The notes under the pieces: generated by a model
The model's database searches: none
Seen by the model: only the letters and a program-made list of their open reading frames with translations
Told to the model about the DNA's origin: nothing
Translations under genes and position numbers: made by a program
Shown: one piece after another, positions 26,077 to 34,745 of the stretch
Position numbering within the stretch: position 1 is the stretch's first letter
Layout: each line of letters opens with the position of its first letter
Source: Sphingomonadaceae bacterium 3R27C6
GTDB lineage: Bacteria > Pseudomonadota > Alphaproteobacteria > Sphingomonadales > Sphingomonadaceae
Direction of reading: 5' to 3'
Length of the DNA: 64,000 bases
Assembly: GCA_005503215.1 (NCBI GenBank)
Contig: SCNS01000004.1
Coordinates: forward strand, 241,881-305,880

Positions 26077-27279
26077 GTGCTGCGACGCGCCTTTGCATGC
26101 CTTACCCTGCTGGTCGTCGCCGCGTTTCCGCACAGTGCGCAAGCCGATGAAGGCAGGACGCGGGTCGCGATCCTCGGCGTCGATCACGCCGCGCAACTGG
26201 TGGCCGAAAAGGACCAGCCGGGGATGCTCGCGGCCTGGCTCGATCTGGCGAAGCCCGCCGCGGTCTGCATCGAGCGTCCGCCCGAACAGGCGTCGCGGCA
26301 GGATTTTTACGAATTCACATATGAGGTTCAGAGCATCATCCTGCCCTGGGCCGCGAAGCGCGGCACCGCGCTTTGTCCGATCGACTGGACCCCGCCGATG
26401 GACGATCAGCTGCTCGGCTTCGGGGTCGACCTCGACACGCCCCCGGAAGTGCGCAAGGCACAGGGGTTCCAGGGTTTCCTGACCTTCCCCGATCGCAAGG
26501 TCCTCGATTGGGACTTTTTTGCCGCCGAAGACCCGGCGACGCTCGCGCCGCTGCAAAAATGGGCGGCCGAACCCGCGCCGCGGGCCGATCGCGACCTGCC
26601 GCGCCGCCTCTATCTGTATCGTACCTTCATGCAGGCACAGCGCATCCGCGCGGCCGCGCAACGGTACAGGGGTGAGACGATGCTCGTCGTCGTCGGCTAT
26701 TTCCACAAGCCCGACATCGAAGCGATCCTGAAAAACGATCCGGCCATCGAAATCGTCTCGCCCGCGAGCCTCGGCCGGCCGGCCGAAGACGCCGTGCTCG
26801 CCGCGACGACCGCGCAGCATCGGGGTGCGATCCTCGCGTTCAACCTGCTGGGGATGCAGGCGGCGACGGGCGTCGTGAACTGGGATTGGATCGGGCGCGT
26901 GCTTGCCGATTTCGCAGGCACGGCGCCGCCACCCGAAGCCAAGCTGTTCGAGACGCGTCTCGCCATGCTGACCGGCAAGATCGCACCCGCCGAAGCCGCC
27001 CGGCGCTATGCGGCGATCGCGAACGACAAAGAGGCGGGGAAGCTATTTAGTTGGGATGGCGTGAAGGACCGTGCGCGGATCGATTCCTTCTTCGACCCGT
27101 TCGGCAATCTCGACGTACGGCAGCGCGCACGCGTCGAACTCGCACGAACCCTGTTTGCACAGGGAAAAAACGCGCGCGCGGAGCAAAATCTGGATCAGCT
27201 CGCCGGCGAACTTTCACCGCGCAAGGCGCTGCAGCTTCGCGGCTACACGCCGTTGCTGAAGCCAGCCAAGCCGTCCTGA
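26077..27279 (+). CDS. Secreted hypothetical protein, possible TraB/Tiki-like
   Basis: The 400-residue protein has an N-terminal signal peptide (LRRAFACLTLLVVAAFPHSA). The following RVAILGVDHAAQLVAEKD, the conserved CIERPPEQ and the VVVGYFHKPDIEAIL segment resemble the layout of the TraB/Tiki/ChaN/EreA superfamily of metal-dependent hydrolase-like folds. I am not confident, because the classical GxxH motif is imperfect. The C-terminal third is helical and TPR-like. A GTG start at 26077 is chosen because AAGGA lies eight bases upstream and the signal peptide begins there; the frame upstream has no better start. Confidence 0.6.
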   Translation: MLRRAFACLTLLVVAAFPHSAQADEGRTRVAILGVDHAAQLVAEKDQPGMLAAWLDLAKPAAVCIERPPEQASRQDFYEFTYEVQSIILPWAAKRGTALCPIDWTPPMDDQLLGFGVDLDTPPEVRKAQGFQGFLTFPDRKVLDWDFFAAEDPATLAPLQKWAAEPAPRADRDLPRRLYLYRTFMQAQRIRAAAQRYRGETMLVVVGYFHKPDIEAILKNDPAIEIVSPASLGRPAEDAVLAATTAQHRGAILAFNLLGMQAATGVVNWDWIGRVLADFAGTAPPPEAKLFETRLAMLTGKIAPAEAARRYAAIANDKEAGKLFSWDGVKDRARIDSFFDPFGNLDVRQRARVELARTLFAQGKNARAEQNLDQLAGELSPRKALQLRGYTPLLKPAKPS

Positions 27280-27280
27280 C

Positions 27281-27314
27281 GCGCAACGTCGGGGGTCGCC
27301 AAACGACATTGCGC
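27281..27314. terminator. Stem-loop between the secreted hypothetical and the M20 gene
   Basis: GCGCAACGTCG (27281-27291) pairs with CGACATTGCGC (27304-27314), ten pairs with one mismatch. It lies directly after the stop codon of the preceding gene. There is no clear U-run, so it is at most a weak or Rho-assisted terminator. Confidence 0.4.
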
Positions 27315-27331
27315 GCGTCTATAGCCGGGGC

Positions 27332-28540
27332 ATGACGTCCGTCTCGACAACCGAACATAACGCGCTCGAACGCGCTGCCGATGCGCCGATGCTGGCGCAG
27401 GTCGAAAAATGGGCGGCGGTGAACAGCGGCACGGGCAATCTTCCGGGCCTGCAGACCGTCGCGGGCCTGCTCGCCGATGCGTTCGCGGGGCTGCCCGGCG
27501 AGGTCCGGCTGGTCGCCGCCGACCCCGTCGAAAGCGTCGACAGCGCCGGCACCGTCAACACCATCCAGCGCGGCGACCATCTGCATCTGCGCGTGCGGCC
27601 CGAGGCGCCGGTGCAACTGCTGCTGACCGGGCATATGGACACGGTGTTCGCCGCCGACCATCCGTTCCAGACGTTGAAGTGGCTGGAAGACGGCGTGCTT
27701 AACGGCCCCGGCACCGCCGACATGAAGGCCGGCATTTCGGTGATCCTCGCGGCGCTCACCGCGCTCGAGGCATCGCCGCTCGCGAGCCGCGTCGGCTATG
27801 ACGTGATGATCAACAGCGACGAGGAAACGGGCAGCCAGGCATCGGCGCGGCTGATCGCCGAACTCGCGAAGGGCAAAACCGCGGCGCTGACCTATGAGCC
27901 CGCGCTGCCCGACGGCACGCTCGCGGGAGCGCGGCCGGGCAGCGGCAATTTCTCGGTGATCGTCCACGGCCGCGCCGCGCATGCCGGGCGCAATCCGCAG
28001 GACGGGCGCAATGCCTTGCTCGCCGCCGCCGACCTCGCGCTGCGGCTCGGCGCGCTCAAATCCGATACGCTGAAGGTTAATCCGGCGAAGATCGACGGCG
28101 GCGGGCCGAACAATATCGTGCCCGACAGCGCGATCCTGCGCGTCAATATGCGCCCGTCGACCCCCGATGCGATGGCCGCGGCCGAGGCGGCGATGCGCGA
28201 TGCGATCGCGGCGGTGTCGCGCGAGCATGATGTGCATTGCCACGTCCACGGCGGCTTCAACCGGCCGCCGAAGCCGCTCGACGCCGCAGCGACGCGCCTG
28301 TTCGAACTGGTACGCGACTGCGGCGCCGCGCTTGGCCTGCCGATCGGCTGGAACGCGACCGGCGGCGTGTGCGACGGCAATAATATCGCGGCGTGCGGCG
28401 TGCCGGTGGTCGACACGATGGGCCCGCGCGGCGGCGCGATCCATTCGTCGGACGAATTTCTGATCGTCGACAGCCTCGCCGAGCGCGCGCAGCTGTCGGC
28501 ACTCACCATGATAAGAATAGCGGAACGGGGGACTGTGTGA
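27332..28540 (+). CDS. M20 family metallohydrolase of the AST cluster
   Basis: The 402-residue enzyme has the dizinc peptidase fold of the ArgE/DapE/CPG2 family. Metal ligands are visible in TGHMDTVF (His, Asp), GPGTADMKAG (bridging Asp) and NSDEETGS (catalytic Glu pair). A lid (dimerisation) domain includes HGRAAHAGRNPQDGRNA. It lies immediately upstream of astA, with the astA GTG overlapping its stop. Such M20 genes recur next to astA/astB in alphaproteobacteria. A desuccinylase role like that of AstE or DapE is attractive but is inference from position. Confidence 0.88.
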   Translation: MTSVSTTEHNALERAADAPMLAQVEKWAAVNSGTGNLPGLQTVAGLLADAFAGLPGEVRLVAADPVESVDSAGTVNTIQRGDHLHLRVRPEAPVQLLLTGHMDTVFAADHPFQTLKWLEDGVLNGPGTADMKAGISVILAALTALEASPLASRVGYDVMINSDEETGSQASARLIAELAKGKTAALTYEPALPDGTLAGARPGSGNFSVIVHGRAAHAGRNPQDGRNALLAAADLALRLGALKSDTLKVNPAKIDGGGPNNIVPDSAILRVNMRPSTPDAMAAAEAAMRDAIAAVSREHDVHCHVHGGFNRPPKPLDAAATRLFELVRDCGAALGLPIGWNATGGVCDGNNIAACGVPVVDTMGPRGGAIHSSDEFLIVDSLAERAQLSALTMIRIAERGTV

Positions 28541-29538
28541 ATTATGTGATCCGGGCGGCCAAGCCGGGCGACTTGCAAAGCATTTACGAGATGGCGAAGC
28601 TGACCGGTGGCGGCTTCACCAACCTGCCCCCCGACAAGAATGCGTTGCGTGCCAAGCTCGAGCGCACCGACGCCTCGTTCGCGAGCGACAAGGAATATCC
28701 GTCGGACGAGCTGTACCTGCTCGTGCTCGAAGACATGGACAGCGGCGAAGTGCGCGGCACCTGCCAGATTTTCGGGCAGGTCGGCCAGCGCTGGCCCTTT
28801 TATTCGTACCGCATCGGCACCGACAGCAAGCATAGCGAGCAGCTCGACCGCACCTTCCACGCGCAGGTGTTGATGCTGAGCAACGACCTCAATGGCGCGA
28901 GCGAGGTTGGCGGGCTGTTCCTGCACCCCGCGGCGCGCGCCGGCGGGCTCGGGCTGCTGCTCGCGCGTTCGCGCTATCTGTTCATCGCGCGGCACCGCGC
29001 GCGCTTCGGCGACCGCATCCTCGCCGAGCTGCGCGGGGTGATCGACGAGGCGGGCGGATCGCCCTTCTGGGACGGGGTCGCGGGCAAATTCTTTGGCATG
29101 AACTTCCAGGAAGCCGATCAGTTCAATGCTGTCCACGGCAACCAGTTCATCGCCGACCTGATGCCCAAGCACCCCGTCTATATCGCGATGCTGGGCGAGC
29201 ATGCGCGCAGCGTGATCGGCGTGCCGCACCCGACCGGGCGCGCCGCGATGCGCATGCTCGAAAATGAGGGCTTCGCGTTCGAAAATTACGTCGACATCTT
29301 CGACGGCGGCCCGACGATGACCGCGCGCACCGATCAGGTCGCGAGCATCAAGGACGCGAAACATATCGAGATTTCGGCGATCGCCGAAACGGGAGAGGAC
29401 GCGCTGGTCGCGACGGGGCAACTCGCCGATTTCCGCTGTTGTTTCGGCAAGATCGGCGACGGCGCGACGCTCGACAGCGAGGCTGCGAAGCTGCTGGGTG
29501 TCGGCAAGGGCAGCGGCATCAGCTGGATCGGACGATAA
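28537..29538 (+). CDS. astA: Arginine N-succinyltransferase
   Basis: The 333-residue enzyme catalyses the first step of the arginine succinyltransferase pathway: arginine plus succinyl-CoA gives N2-succinylarginine. The family pattern is clear from VIRAAKPGDLQSIYEMA, LFLHPAARAGGLGLLLARSR, and the conserved PFWDGVAGKFFGMNFQEAD block near residue 180, which is diagnostic for AstA/AruF. The GTG start at 28537 overlaps the M20 hydrolase stop (GTGTGA), and astB follows after three bases. Operon with astB and the M20 enzyme; astC, astD and astE are not in the window. Confidence 0.95.
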   Translation: MNYVIRAAKPGDLQSIYEMAKLTGGGFTNLPPDKNALRAKLERTDASFASDKEYPSDELYLLVLEDMDSGEVRGTCQIFGQVGQRWPFYSYRIGTDSKHSEQLDRTFHAQVLMLSNDLNGASEVGGLFLHPAARAGGLGLLLARSRYLFIARHRARFGDRILAELRGVIDEAGGSPFWDGVAGKFFGMNFQEADQFNAVHGNQFIADLMPKHPVYIAMLGEHARSVIGVPHPTGRAAMRMLENEGFAFENYVDIFDGGPTMTARTDQVASIKDAKHIEISAIAETGEDALVATGQLADFRCCFGKIGDGATLDSEAAKLLGVGKGSGISWIGR

Positions 29539-29541
29539 ACC

Positions 29542-30792
29542 ATGCTGATCGAAATCAATTTCGACGGGATCATCGGCCCGAGCCACAATTATGCGGGACT
29601 CAGCCGCGGCAACATCGCGTCGGCCAGCAATGCCGGCGACGTGTCGCAGCCGCGCGCCGCGGCGCTGCAGGGCATCGAGAAGATGCGCCACAACCTGACG
29701 CTCGGCCTGCCGCAGGGCTTCTTCGCCCCGCTCGACCGCCCCGACGCGCCGTGGCTCGCCACGCTCGGCACGACCCCCGAAGACGCCGAGGGGCATTTGC
29801 GCGCGCAAGCCTGGTCGGCGTCGTCGATGTGGGCGGCGAACGCCGCGACCGTCTCGCCCGCCCCCGACAGCGCCGACGGCAAATGCCATCTGACCGTCGC
29901 GAACCTCGTCACCATGCCGCACCGCAGCCACGAATGGCCGGGCACGCTGGCGCAGCTTCGCCTCGCCTTCGCCGATCCGGCCTTTACGGTGCATGCGCCG
30001 ATCCCCGCCCCGTTCGGCGACGAGGGCGCGGCGAACCATATGCGGCTGTGCAGCGGGCACGACGGCTCAGGCGTCGAAATCTTCGTCTATGGCGTCGGCG
30101 GCGGCCGCTTCCCGGCGCGCCAGCATCTCGACGCGTCGAAGGCGATCGCACGCAATCACCGGCTCGATCCGGCGCGTACGCTGTTCATTCGCCAGTCGGA
30201 CACCGCGATCCAGGGCGGCGCGTTCCACAACGACGTCGTCGCGGTCGCGAACGAGCATGTGCTCTTCACGCACGAGACCGCGTTCGAGGACCGCGACGCC
30301 GCGCACGCCGAGATCCGCGCCGCCTTCCCCGCGGTCGAAATCGTCGAGGTGCCCGCGAGCGCGGTGAGCCTGCCCGACGCGATCAAATCCTATCTTTTCA
30401 ACGCGCAGCTCGTCAGCCTGCCCGACGGCGGCGGCATGGGGCTGGTGCTGCCGACCGAGGCGCAGGCCACCCCCGCGGTGTGGAACTGGCTGGAGGATAT
30501 GATCGCGGGCAACGGCCCGATCCGCCGCCTGCTGCCCGTCAACGTCCGCCAGTCGATGGCGAACGGCGGCGGCCCGGCATGCCTGCGGCTGCGCGTCGTG
30601 GCCGATCCGGCGACGGTCGATCCGCGCTTTATCGCCGACGAAGCAAAGCTCGACCGGATTGCAGGCGTCGTGGCGAAGCACTGGCCCGAAGCGATCGCGC
30701 CCGGCGACCTCGCGTCGGCGGCGCTGGCGAGCGACGTGCGCAAGGCGCGCGCGGCACTGCTCGAAACGCTTGACCTCGGCGAGCTGGTTTGA
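29542..30792 (+). CDS. astB: N-succinylarginine dihydrolase
   Basis: The 416-residue enzyme of the AstB family hydrolyses succinylarginine to succinylornithine, CO2 and ammonia. It starts MLIEINFDGIIGPSHNYAGL, the standard N terminus. It has HNDVVAVANEHVLF and the C-terminal SMANGGGPACLRLRV, which contains the catalytic cysteine in NGGGPACLR. Length is normal for the family (about 440). The stop TGA overlaps the TTG start of the following spermidine-synthase-like gene. It acts directly downstream of astA. Confidence 0.96.
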   Translation: MLIEINFDGIIGPSHNYAGLSRGNIASASNAGDVSQPRAAALQGIEKMRHNLTLGLPQGFFAPLDRPDAPWLATLGTTPEDAEGHLRAQAWSASSMWAANAATVSPAPDSADGKCHLTVANLVTMPHRSHEWPGTLAQLRLAFADPAFTVHAPIPAPFGDEGAANHMRLCSGHDGSGVEIFVYGVGGGRFPARQHLDASKAIARNHRLDPARTLFIRQSDTAIQGGAFHNDVVAVANEHVLFTHETAFEDRDAAHAEIRAAFPAVEIVEVPASAVSLPDAIKSYLFNAQLVSLPDGGGMGLVLPTEAQATPAVWNWLEDMIAGNGPIRRLLPVNVRQSMANGGGPACLRLRVVADPATVDPRFIADEAKLDRIAGVVAKHWPEAIAPGDLASAALASDVRKARAALLETLDLGELV

Positions 30793-31460
30793 AGATTCGC
30801 GAACTGATCGGCACCGCGGAGGTGCCGGGCGGCGACGAACTGCGGCTGTACCGGCGCGGCGACGATTTCATCATCGCGATCGATCGCAACGAATTGATGA
30901 GCAGCCGGATGAGCGGCTCCGAAGAAGCACTGGCGACGATGACCTGCGACCGGCTGCGCAGCCCGAAGGGGGCCAGCCTGCTAATCGGCGGCTATGGCAT
31001 GGGATTCACGCTGCGCGCCGCACTGGCGACGCTCGGGCCCGATGCAAAGATTGCGGTGGCCGAACTGGTGCCGGGCATCATCGCGTGGGCGCGCGGACCG
31101 ATGGCCGAGCTGGCGGCGGGCTGTCTCGACGATCCGCGGGTCGAGCTGATCCTCGGCGATGTGTCGAAGGCGATCGGCGCGGCGACGCGGCGCTATGATG
31201 CGATCCTGCTCGACGTCGACAATGGCCCCGACGGCCTGACGCGCGATGCCAACGAGGGACTTTATTCGGCGGCGGGTCTTGCCACGGCCAAGTCGGCGCT
31301 GCGCCCCGGTGGCATTCTGGCGATATGGTCGGCGGCGCCGGACGCCCGCTTCACCCGCCGGCTCACTGCGGCGGGCTTTCAGGTCGAAGAGATCGGCGTG
31401 CGCGCGCGCAGCAATGGCAAGGGACCGCGGCACGTCATCTGGTTTGCGCGAGCGAACTAG
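30789..31460 (+). CDS. Spermidine synthase-like SAM-binding protein
   Basis: The 223-residue Rossmann-fold protein is in the spermidine/spermine synthase-like group. SAM-site-like motifs include LIGGYGMGFTLRAAL, the acidic VAELVPGIIAWAR and ILLDVDNGPDGL. It has a proline-glycine turn in the RPGGILAIWSAAP strand. It lacks the complete N-terminal beta domain of true polyamine synthases, so it is better seen as a spermidine-synthase-like methyltransferase of unknown substrate. The start is a TTG overlapping the astB stop, indicating coupling with the AST operon. Confidence 0.78.
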   Translation: MKIRELIGTAEVPGGDELRLYRRGDDFIIAIDRNELMSSRMSGSEEALATMTCDRLRSPKGASLLIGGYGMGFTLRAALATLGPDAKIAVAELVPGIIAWARGPMAELAAGCLDDPRVELILGDVSKAIGAATRRYDAILLDVDNGPDGLTRDANEGLYSAAGLATAKSALRPGGILAIWSAAPDARFTRRLTAAGFQVEEIGVRARSNGKGPRHVIWFARAN

Positions 31461-31566
31461 CGGCGACCAGACGTCGCGGGCCGGACCGATTCCGCGCTAT
31501 TCTTAGATACAGAAACGGCTACACTCCACGCGGGGCGGGGCACGATATTGTCGAAGGAAAGCCGCG

Positions 31567-32517
31567 ATGTCACCGACCGAGCAATCCGCGATCTGGCCCG
31601 AACTGCGCTGGGCCGACTGGCGCGATACCGCGATCACGCTGCAGCTGTGGACGCAGATCGTCGGCAAGATCCGCCTGTCGCTGACGCCGTGGCTCAACCA
31701 TGGCTGGCAGGTGCCGCTCTATGTCAGCGCGCGCGGCCTCACCACATCGCCGATCCCGGTCGGGCACGAGCTGCTCGAGATCGAATTCGACTTCATCGTC
31801 CACCGGCTGATCTGCCGCACGAGCCAGGGGCAGGAACGCGAGCTCGTGCTCGAACCGCGCAGCGTCGCCGATTTCCACGACCGGCTGCTCGGACTGCTCG
31901 CCGACCTTGGCATCGCGACGCGCATCCATGGCGTGCCGAACGAGGTGCCCGACCCGATCCCGTTCGCGCGCGACGAGAACCACAAAAGCTATGACGCCGA
32001 TGCCGCGCACCGTTTCTGGCGCGCGCTGATGCAGGTCGACCGCGTGTTCAAACTCTTCCGCAGCGGGTTTCTGGGCAAGGCGAGCCCGGTGCATTTCTTC
32101 TGGGGCAGCTTCGACCTCGCCGTCACGCGCTTTTCGGGCCGCGCGGCGCCGCCGCACCCCGGCGGTGTGCCCGGCCTGCCCGACCCGGTGACGCGCGAGG
32201 CCTATTCGCACGAGGTCAGCAGCGCGGGCTTCTGGCCGGGCGGCGACGCTTTTCCCGAACCCGCTTTCTATTCCTACGCCTATCCCGAACCGGCCGGGTT
32301 CCGGGACTATCCGGTGCCCGACGCGGCGCGCTTCGACACGGACATGGGCGAATATATCCTGCCCTATGATGCGGTGCGGACGGCGGCGTCACCCGATGCG
32401 CTGCTGCTCGACTTTCTCGAGCGCAGCTATGGCGCGGCGGCCGACGCCGCCAGCTGGGACCGCGCCGCGCTGGAGTGCCCGCTGGGCGCGCCGGCGCGCG
32501 TTCGCGAGACGAATTGA
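31567..32517 (+). CDS. DUF5996 family protein
   Basis: The 316-residue soluble protein matches the DUF5996 pattern: WPELRWADWRDTAITLQLW at the N terminus, GKIRLSLTPWLNHGWQVP, HRFWRALMQVDRVFKLFRS and FFWGSFDLAVTRFSGR. A histidine/tyrosine-rich C-terminal third (SHEVSSAGFWPGG, EPAFYSYAYPEP) follows. The function of this family is unknown. AAGGA lies eight bases before the ATG. The 106-base gap upstream and the 126 bases downstream hold no other gene that I recognise. Confidence 0.85.
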   Translation: MSPTEQSAIWPELRWADWRDTAITLQLWTQIVGKIRLSLTPWLNHGWQVPLYVSARGLTTSPIPVGHELLEIEFDFIVHRLICRTSQGQERELVLEPRSVADFHDRLLGLLADLGIATRIHGVPNEVPDPIPFARDENHKSYDADAAHRFWRALMQVDRVFKLFRSGFLGKASPVHFFWGSFDLAVTRFSGRAAPPHPGGVPGLPDPVTREAYSHEVSSAGFWPGGDAFPEPAFYSYAYPEPAGFRDYPVPDAARFDTDMGEYILPYDAVRTAASPDALLLDFLERSYGAAADAASWDRAALECPLGAPARVRETN

Positions 32518-32643
32518 ACCGCCTTTTCGCCGAACGGATGCCCTGACGGCTTGCCCCCATCTGTCGGATTAACTTACAGTTTACCATAAGCCCGGCGCGC
32601 CGAATCCCGCATTTGCGCCAGTGGCACGGCGCTTGCTTAGGCT

Positions 32644-32889
32644 ATGGTGATGCTGAAAAAAATCGGACGCCTGTTCGTCATCAAGACGCGCTTCGAAGCG
32701 TGCCTCATCATCTATGCCCTCGCCGTCGGGGCGATGGCGCGCGGCGCCGCCTATCTGCACGAATATCCGGGGACCGGCGGCAAGCTGTTGCTGCTCGCGT
32801 GCACCGGCTCAGTGTTCCTTGCCGGGGCGAAGATTTTCGATTGCCTGCGTTACGAGCAAGCCGCGGAGGCCGCGCGGCAGGGCGAGTAG
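32644..32889 (+). CDS. Small membrane protein, conserved hypothetical
   Basis: The 81-residue protein has two probable transmembrane segments: EACLIIYALAVGAMARGAA and KLLLLACTGSVFLAGAKIF. It has a short basic N terminus (LKKIGRLFVIKT) and a polar tail. The layout is typical of small alphaproteobacterial inner-membrane proteins with no assigned role. It is followed 46 bases later by a PhaZ-like hydrolase, with which it may be cotranscribed. Start is ATG at 32644, or an in-frame ATG six bases later. Confidence 0.7.
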   Translation: MVMLKKIGRLFVIKTRFEACLIIYALAVGAMARGAAYLHEYPGTGGKLLLLACTGSVFLAGAKIFDCLRYEQAAEAARQGE

Positions 32890-32935
32890 ATCAGCGGTCT
32901 TTCGCCGGTCGTCCATATATGCGAAGGCACCGGCC

Positions 32936-33691
32936 ATGAGCAGGATCAGCGGCCGGCCGGCCATCAGCAGCGAGCATGTATACGGCCTCAGCCTGCGCGT
33001 CGCGCGCTGGCGTGCGGGCACGCCCGGTACGCCCTTGCTGTTCCTCAATGGCATCGGTGCCGACCTGGTCGCCGCCGCGCCGCTGCTCGCGCAGATCCAT
33101 GACCGCGAAGTGTGGACGCTCGACATGCCCGGCGTCGGCGGTTCGCCCGACGCGCTGCTGCCCTATGGCGCGCCGACGATCGCGGCGGTGGTGATGGAGA
33201 TCGCCGACCGCCTTGGCCACAAGGCGATCGACGTCGCCGGGTTCAGCTGGGGCGGCGCGCTGGCACAGCAGATCGCGATCCAGTTTCCGGGGCGCGTGCG
33301 CCGTCTCGTGTTGATGGCGACGACGCCGGTCATGGGCGCGCCGGGGATCGGCTGGGCGGCGATGTTCGACGACGACATGCTGGCGAGCGGGCTCAAGATC
33401 CAGACCGCGACCCCGCTCGGCATCGCTTACCAGAGTGCCGCGATGGCGGGGTGGAGCAGCGTGGGTTTCCTGTCGAGGCTGAAAAAGCTTCCGGCGCTGG
33501 TGCTGATGGCCGAGCAGGATGGCGTGATGCCCGCCTGCTATGGCGAAATGCTCGCCGACCAGATCGATGGCGCGGTGCTGGAAATGGTGCCGGGATCGCA
33601 CCTCTTCCCGTTCACCCACGCGGCGGCCATTTCGGCGCGGATCAGCGCGTTTCTGGATCAGCCGGCGCCGGCGGAACAAGCCGCCGCGTAA
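32936..33691 (+). CDS. Alpha/beta hydrolase, PhaZ-like intracellular PHA depolymerase family
   Basis: The 251-residue enzyme has the lipase box GFSWGG (Ser nucleophile), the oxyanion-loop segment LLFLNGIGADL, LDMPGVGGSPDALLPYG, and a late catalytic histidine in PGSHLFPF. These match the medium-chain poly(3-hydroxyalkanoate) depolymerase family (TIGR02240), notably the conserved SWGGALAQQ. It may degrade intracellular PHA granules, though other esterase roles are possible. No pha synthase or phasin genes are adjacent. The ATG at 32936 has GAAGG upstream. Its last 50 bases overlap the end of the next gene on the other strand. Confidence 0.8.
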   Translation: MSRISGRPAISSEHVYGLSLRVARWRAGTPGTPLLFLNGIGADLVAAAPLLAQIHDREVWTLDMPGVGGSPDALLPYGAPTIAAVVMEIADRLGHKAIDVAGFSWGGALAQQIAIQFPGRVRRLVLMATTPVMGAPGIGWAAMFDDDMLASGLKIQTATPLGIAYQSAAMAGWSSVGFLSRLKKLPALVLMAEQDGVMPACYGEMLADQIDGAVLEMVPGSHLFPFTHAAAISARISAFLDQPAPAEQAAA

Positions 33692-34688
33692 GGAAATCGG
33701 CGATCGCCTTCGCGGTCGCATCGGGCGCTTCCTCCATCGGCAGGTGGCCGATACCCGGCAGCATCACGACCTCGGACCCCGCGATGCGTTCGTTGAACGT
33801 CCTTGCCGCGCTCGGGTTGATAATCCGGTCCTTGTCGCCGAACAGAATCAGCGTCGGCGCCTCGATCTCGCCGACACGCGCCGCCATCGCGGGCTCGCGG
33901 TCCATCCGCGCGCGCAGCACCGTCGCTTCGCGATTGCCCGGAAAGCGCAGCAACTCCCAATAGCGGTCGATCATCGCGTCATCGACGATCTCCTGTTTCT
34001 CGAGCGACCCGCGCAGCGACTGTTCGACGAGCATCCGCGGCGTGACGCGCGTCGCCAGCCAGCGGCCGAAGGGATATTCGAGGACACGGAAACCGACGTT
34101 CGATTCGGGCCTTTTCTCGCCCGGCCGCAGCGGCATGCCCGCGGCGTCGATCAACAGCAGCGCATCGACGCGTGTTGGCTGCGCGAGCGCATAGCGCCAG
34201 CTGACCCAGCCGCCCATCGAATTGCCGCCGAGGATGAAATGATCGAGCCCGAGCTTCGCCGCGACAACGTCGATCGCATCCATCATGCCCTCGGCCGAAT
34301 AATCGGTGTCGGGAGTCGCGCCGGTGAGCCCGTGTCCGGGCAGGTCAAGCGTAACGATCCGGTATGTGGAGCCGAGCCGCTTCACCAGCGGTTCCCACGT
34401 ATGAAGGCTGGCATTGGCGCCATGGACGAGGATGATCGCGGGGCCGTCACGATTGCCCTGATCGCGATAGTGAATCCGCTGCCCCGCCGGCCCCGCGACG
34501 AATGCCGCGTCCGGCCCGCCATATTTGGCGATCATCGCGTCGCGGTCGGTGTCGGGCGTCAGGAGCAGGAGGAAACCGACGACGATCGCGAGCAACAACG
34601 CGAGCGGGATCAGCACCCGCTTGCGCCGGAAGAACGGACGCCGCGGCGGCGGCGGCGGATCGAAATCTATGTCGTCGGCAATCATCAT
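33642..34688 (-). CDS. Membrane-anchored alpha/beta hydrolase
   Basis: The 348-residue protein has an N-terminal cytoplasmic patch (DFDPPPPPRRPFFRRKR) and a single transmembrane anchor (VLIPLALLLAIVVGFLLLL). A periplasmic alpha/beta-hydrolase domain follows, with HGANASLHTWEPL (oxyanion region), LDLPGHGLTG, nucleophile elbow GGNSMGG and a terminal histidine in PGIGHLPMEEAP. The catalytic triad therefore looks complete. The substrate is unknown. The start chosen is the first of two adjacent ATGs (34688), with GAGGGGGG directly upstream. Its C terminus is antisense to the end of the PhaZ-like gene (33642-33691). Confidence 0.82.
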   Translation of the reverse strand: MMIADDIDFDPPPPPRRPFFRRKRVLIPLALLLAIVVGFLLLLTPDTDRDAMIAKYGGPDAAFVAGPAGQRIHYRDQGNRDGPAIILVHGANASLHTWEPLVKRLGSTYRIVTLDLPGHGLTGATPDTDYSAEGMMDAIDVVAAKLGLDHFILGGNSMGGWVSWRYALAQPTRVDALLLIDAAGMPLRPGEKRPESNVGFRVLEYPFGRWLATRVTPRMLVEQSLRGSLEKQEIVDDAMIDRYWELLRFPGNREATVLRARMDREPAMAARVGEIEAPTLILFGDKDRIINPSAARTFNERIAGSEVVMLPGIGHLPMEEAPDATAKAIADFLTRRLVPPAPADPETR

Positions 34689-34745
34689 GCCCCCCTCAAG
34701 GCTCGAGCCAACCCTAACGCGCAGGCGCGCGGGGTTCAATCTATC

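Noticed and set aside
27892..30060. A 722-codon minus-strand frame across the AST genes
   Set aside because: It spans the junctions of three well-supported plus-strand genes with no homologous pattern of its own.
32569..32583. TTAA-N7-TTTA resembling a CtrA site before the small membrane-protein gene
   Set aside because: One half-site deviates, no second site nearby, and such matches are frequent in AT-leaning gaps.
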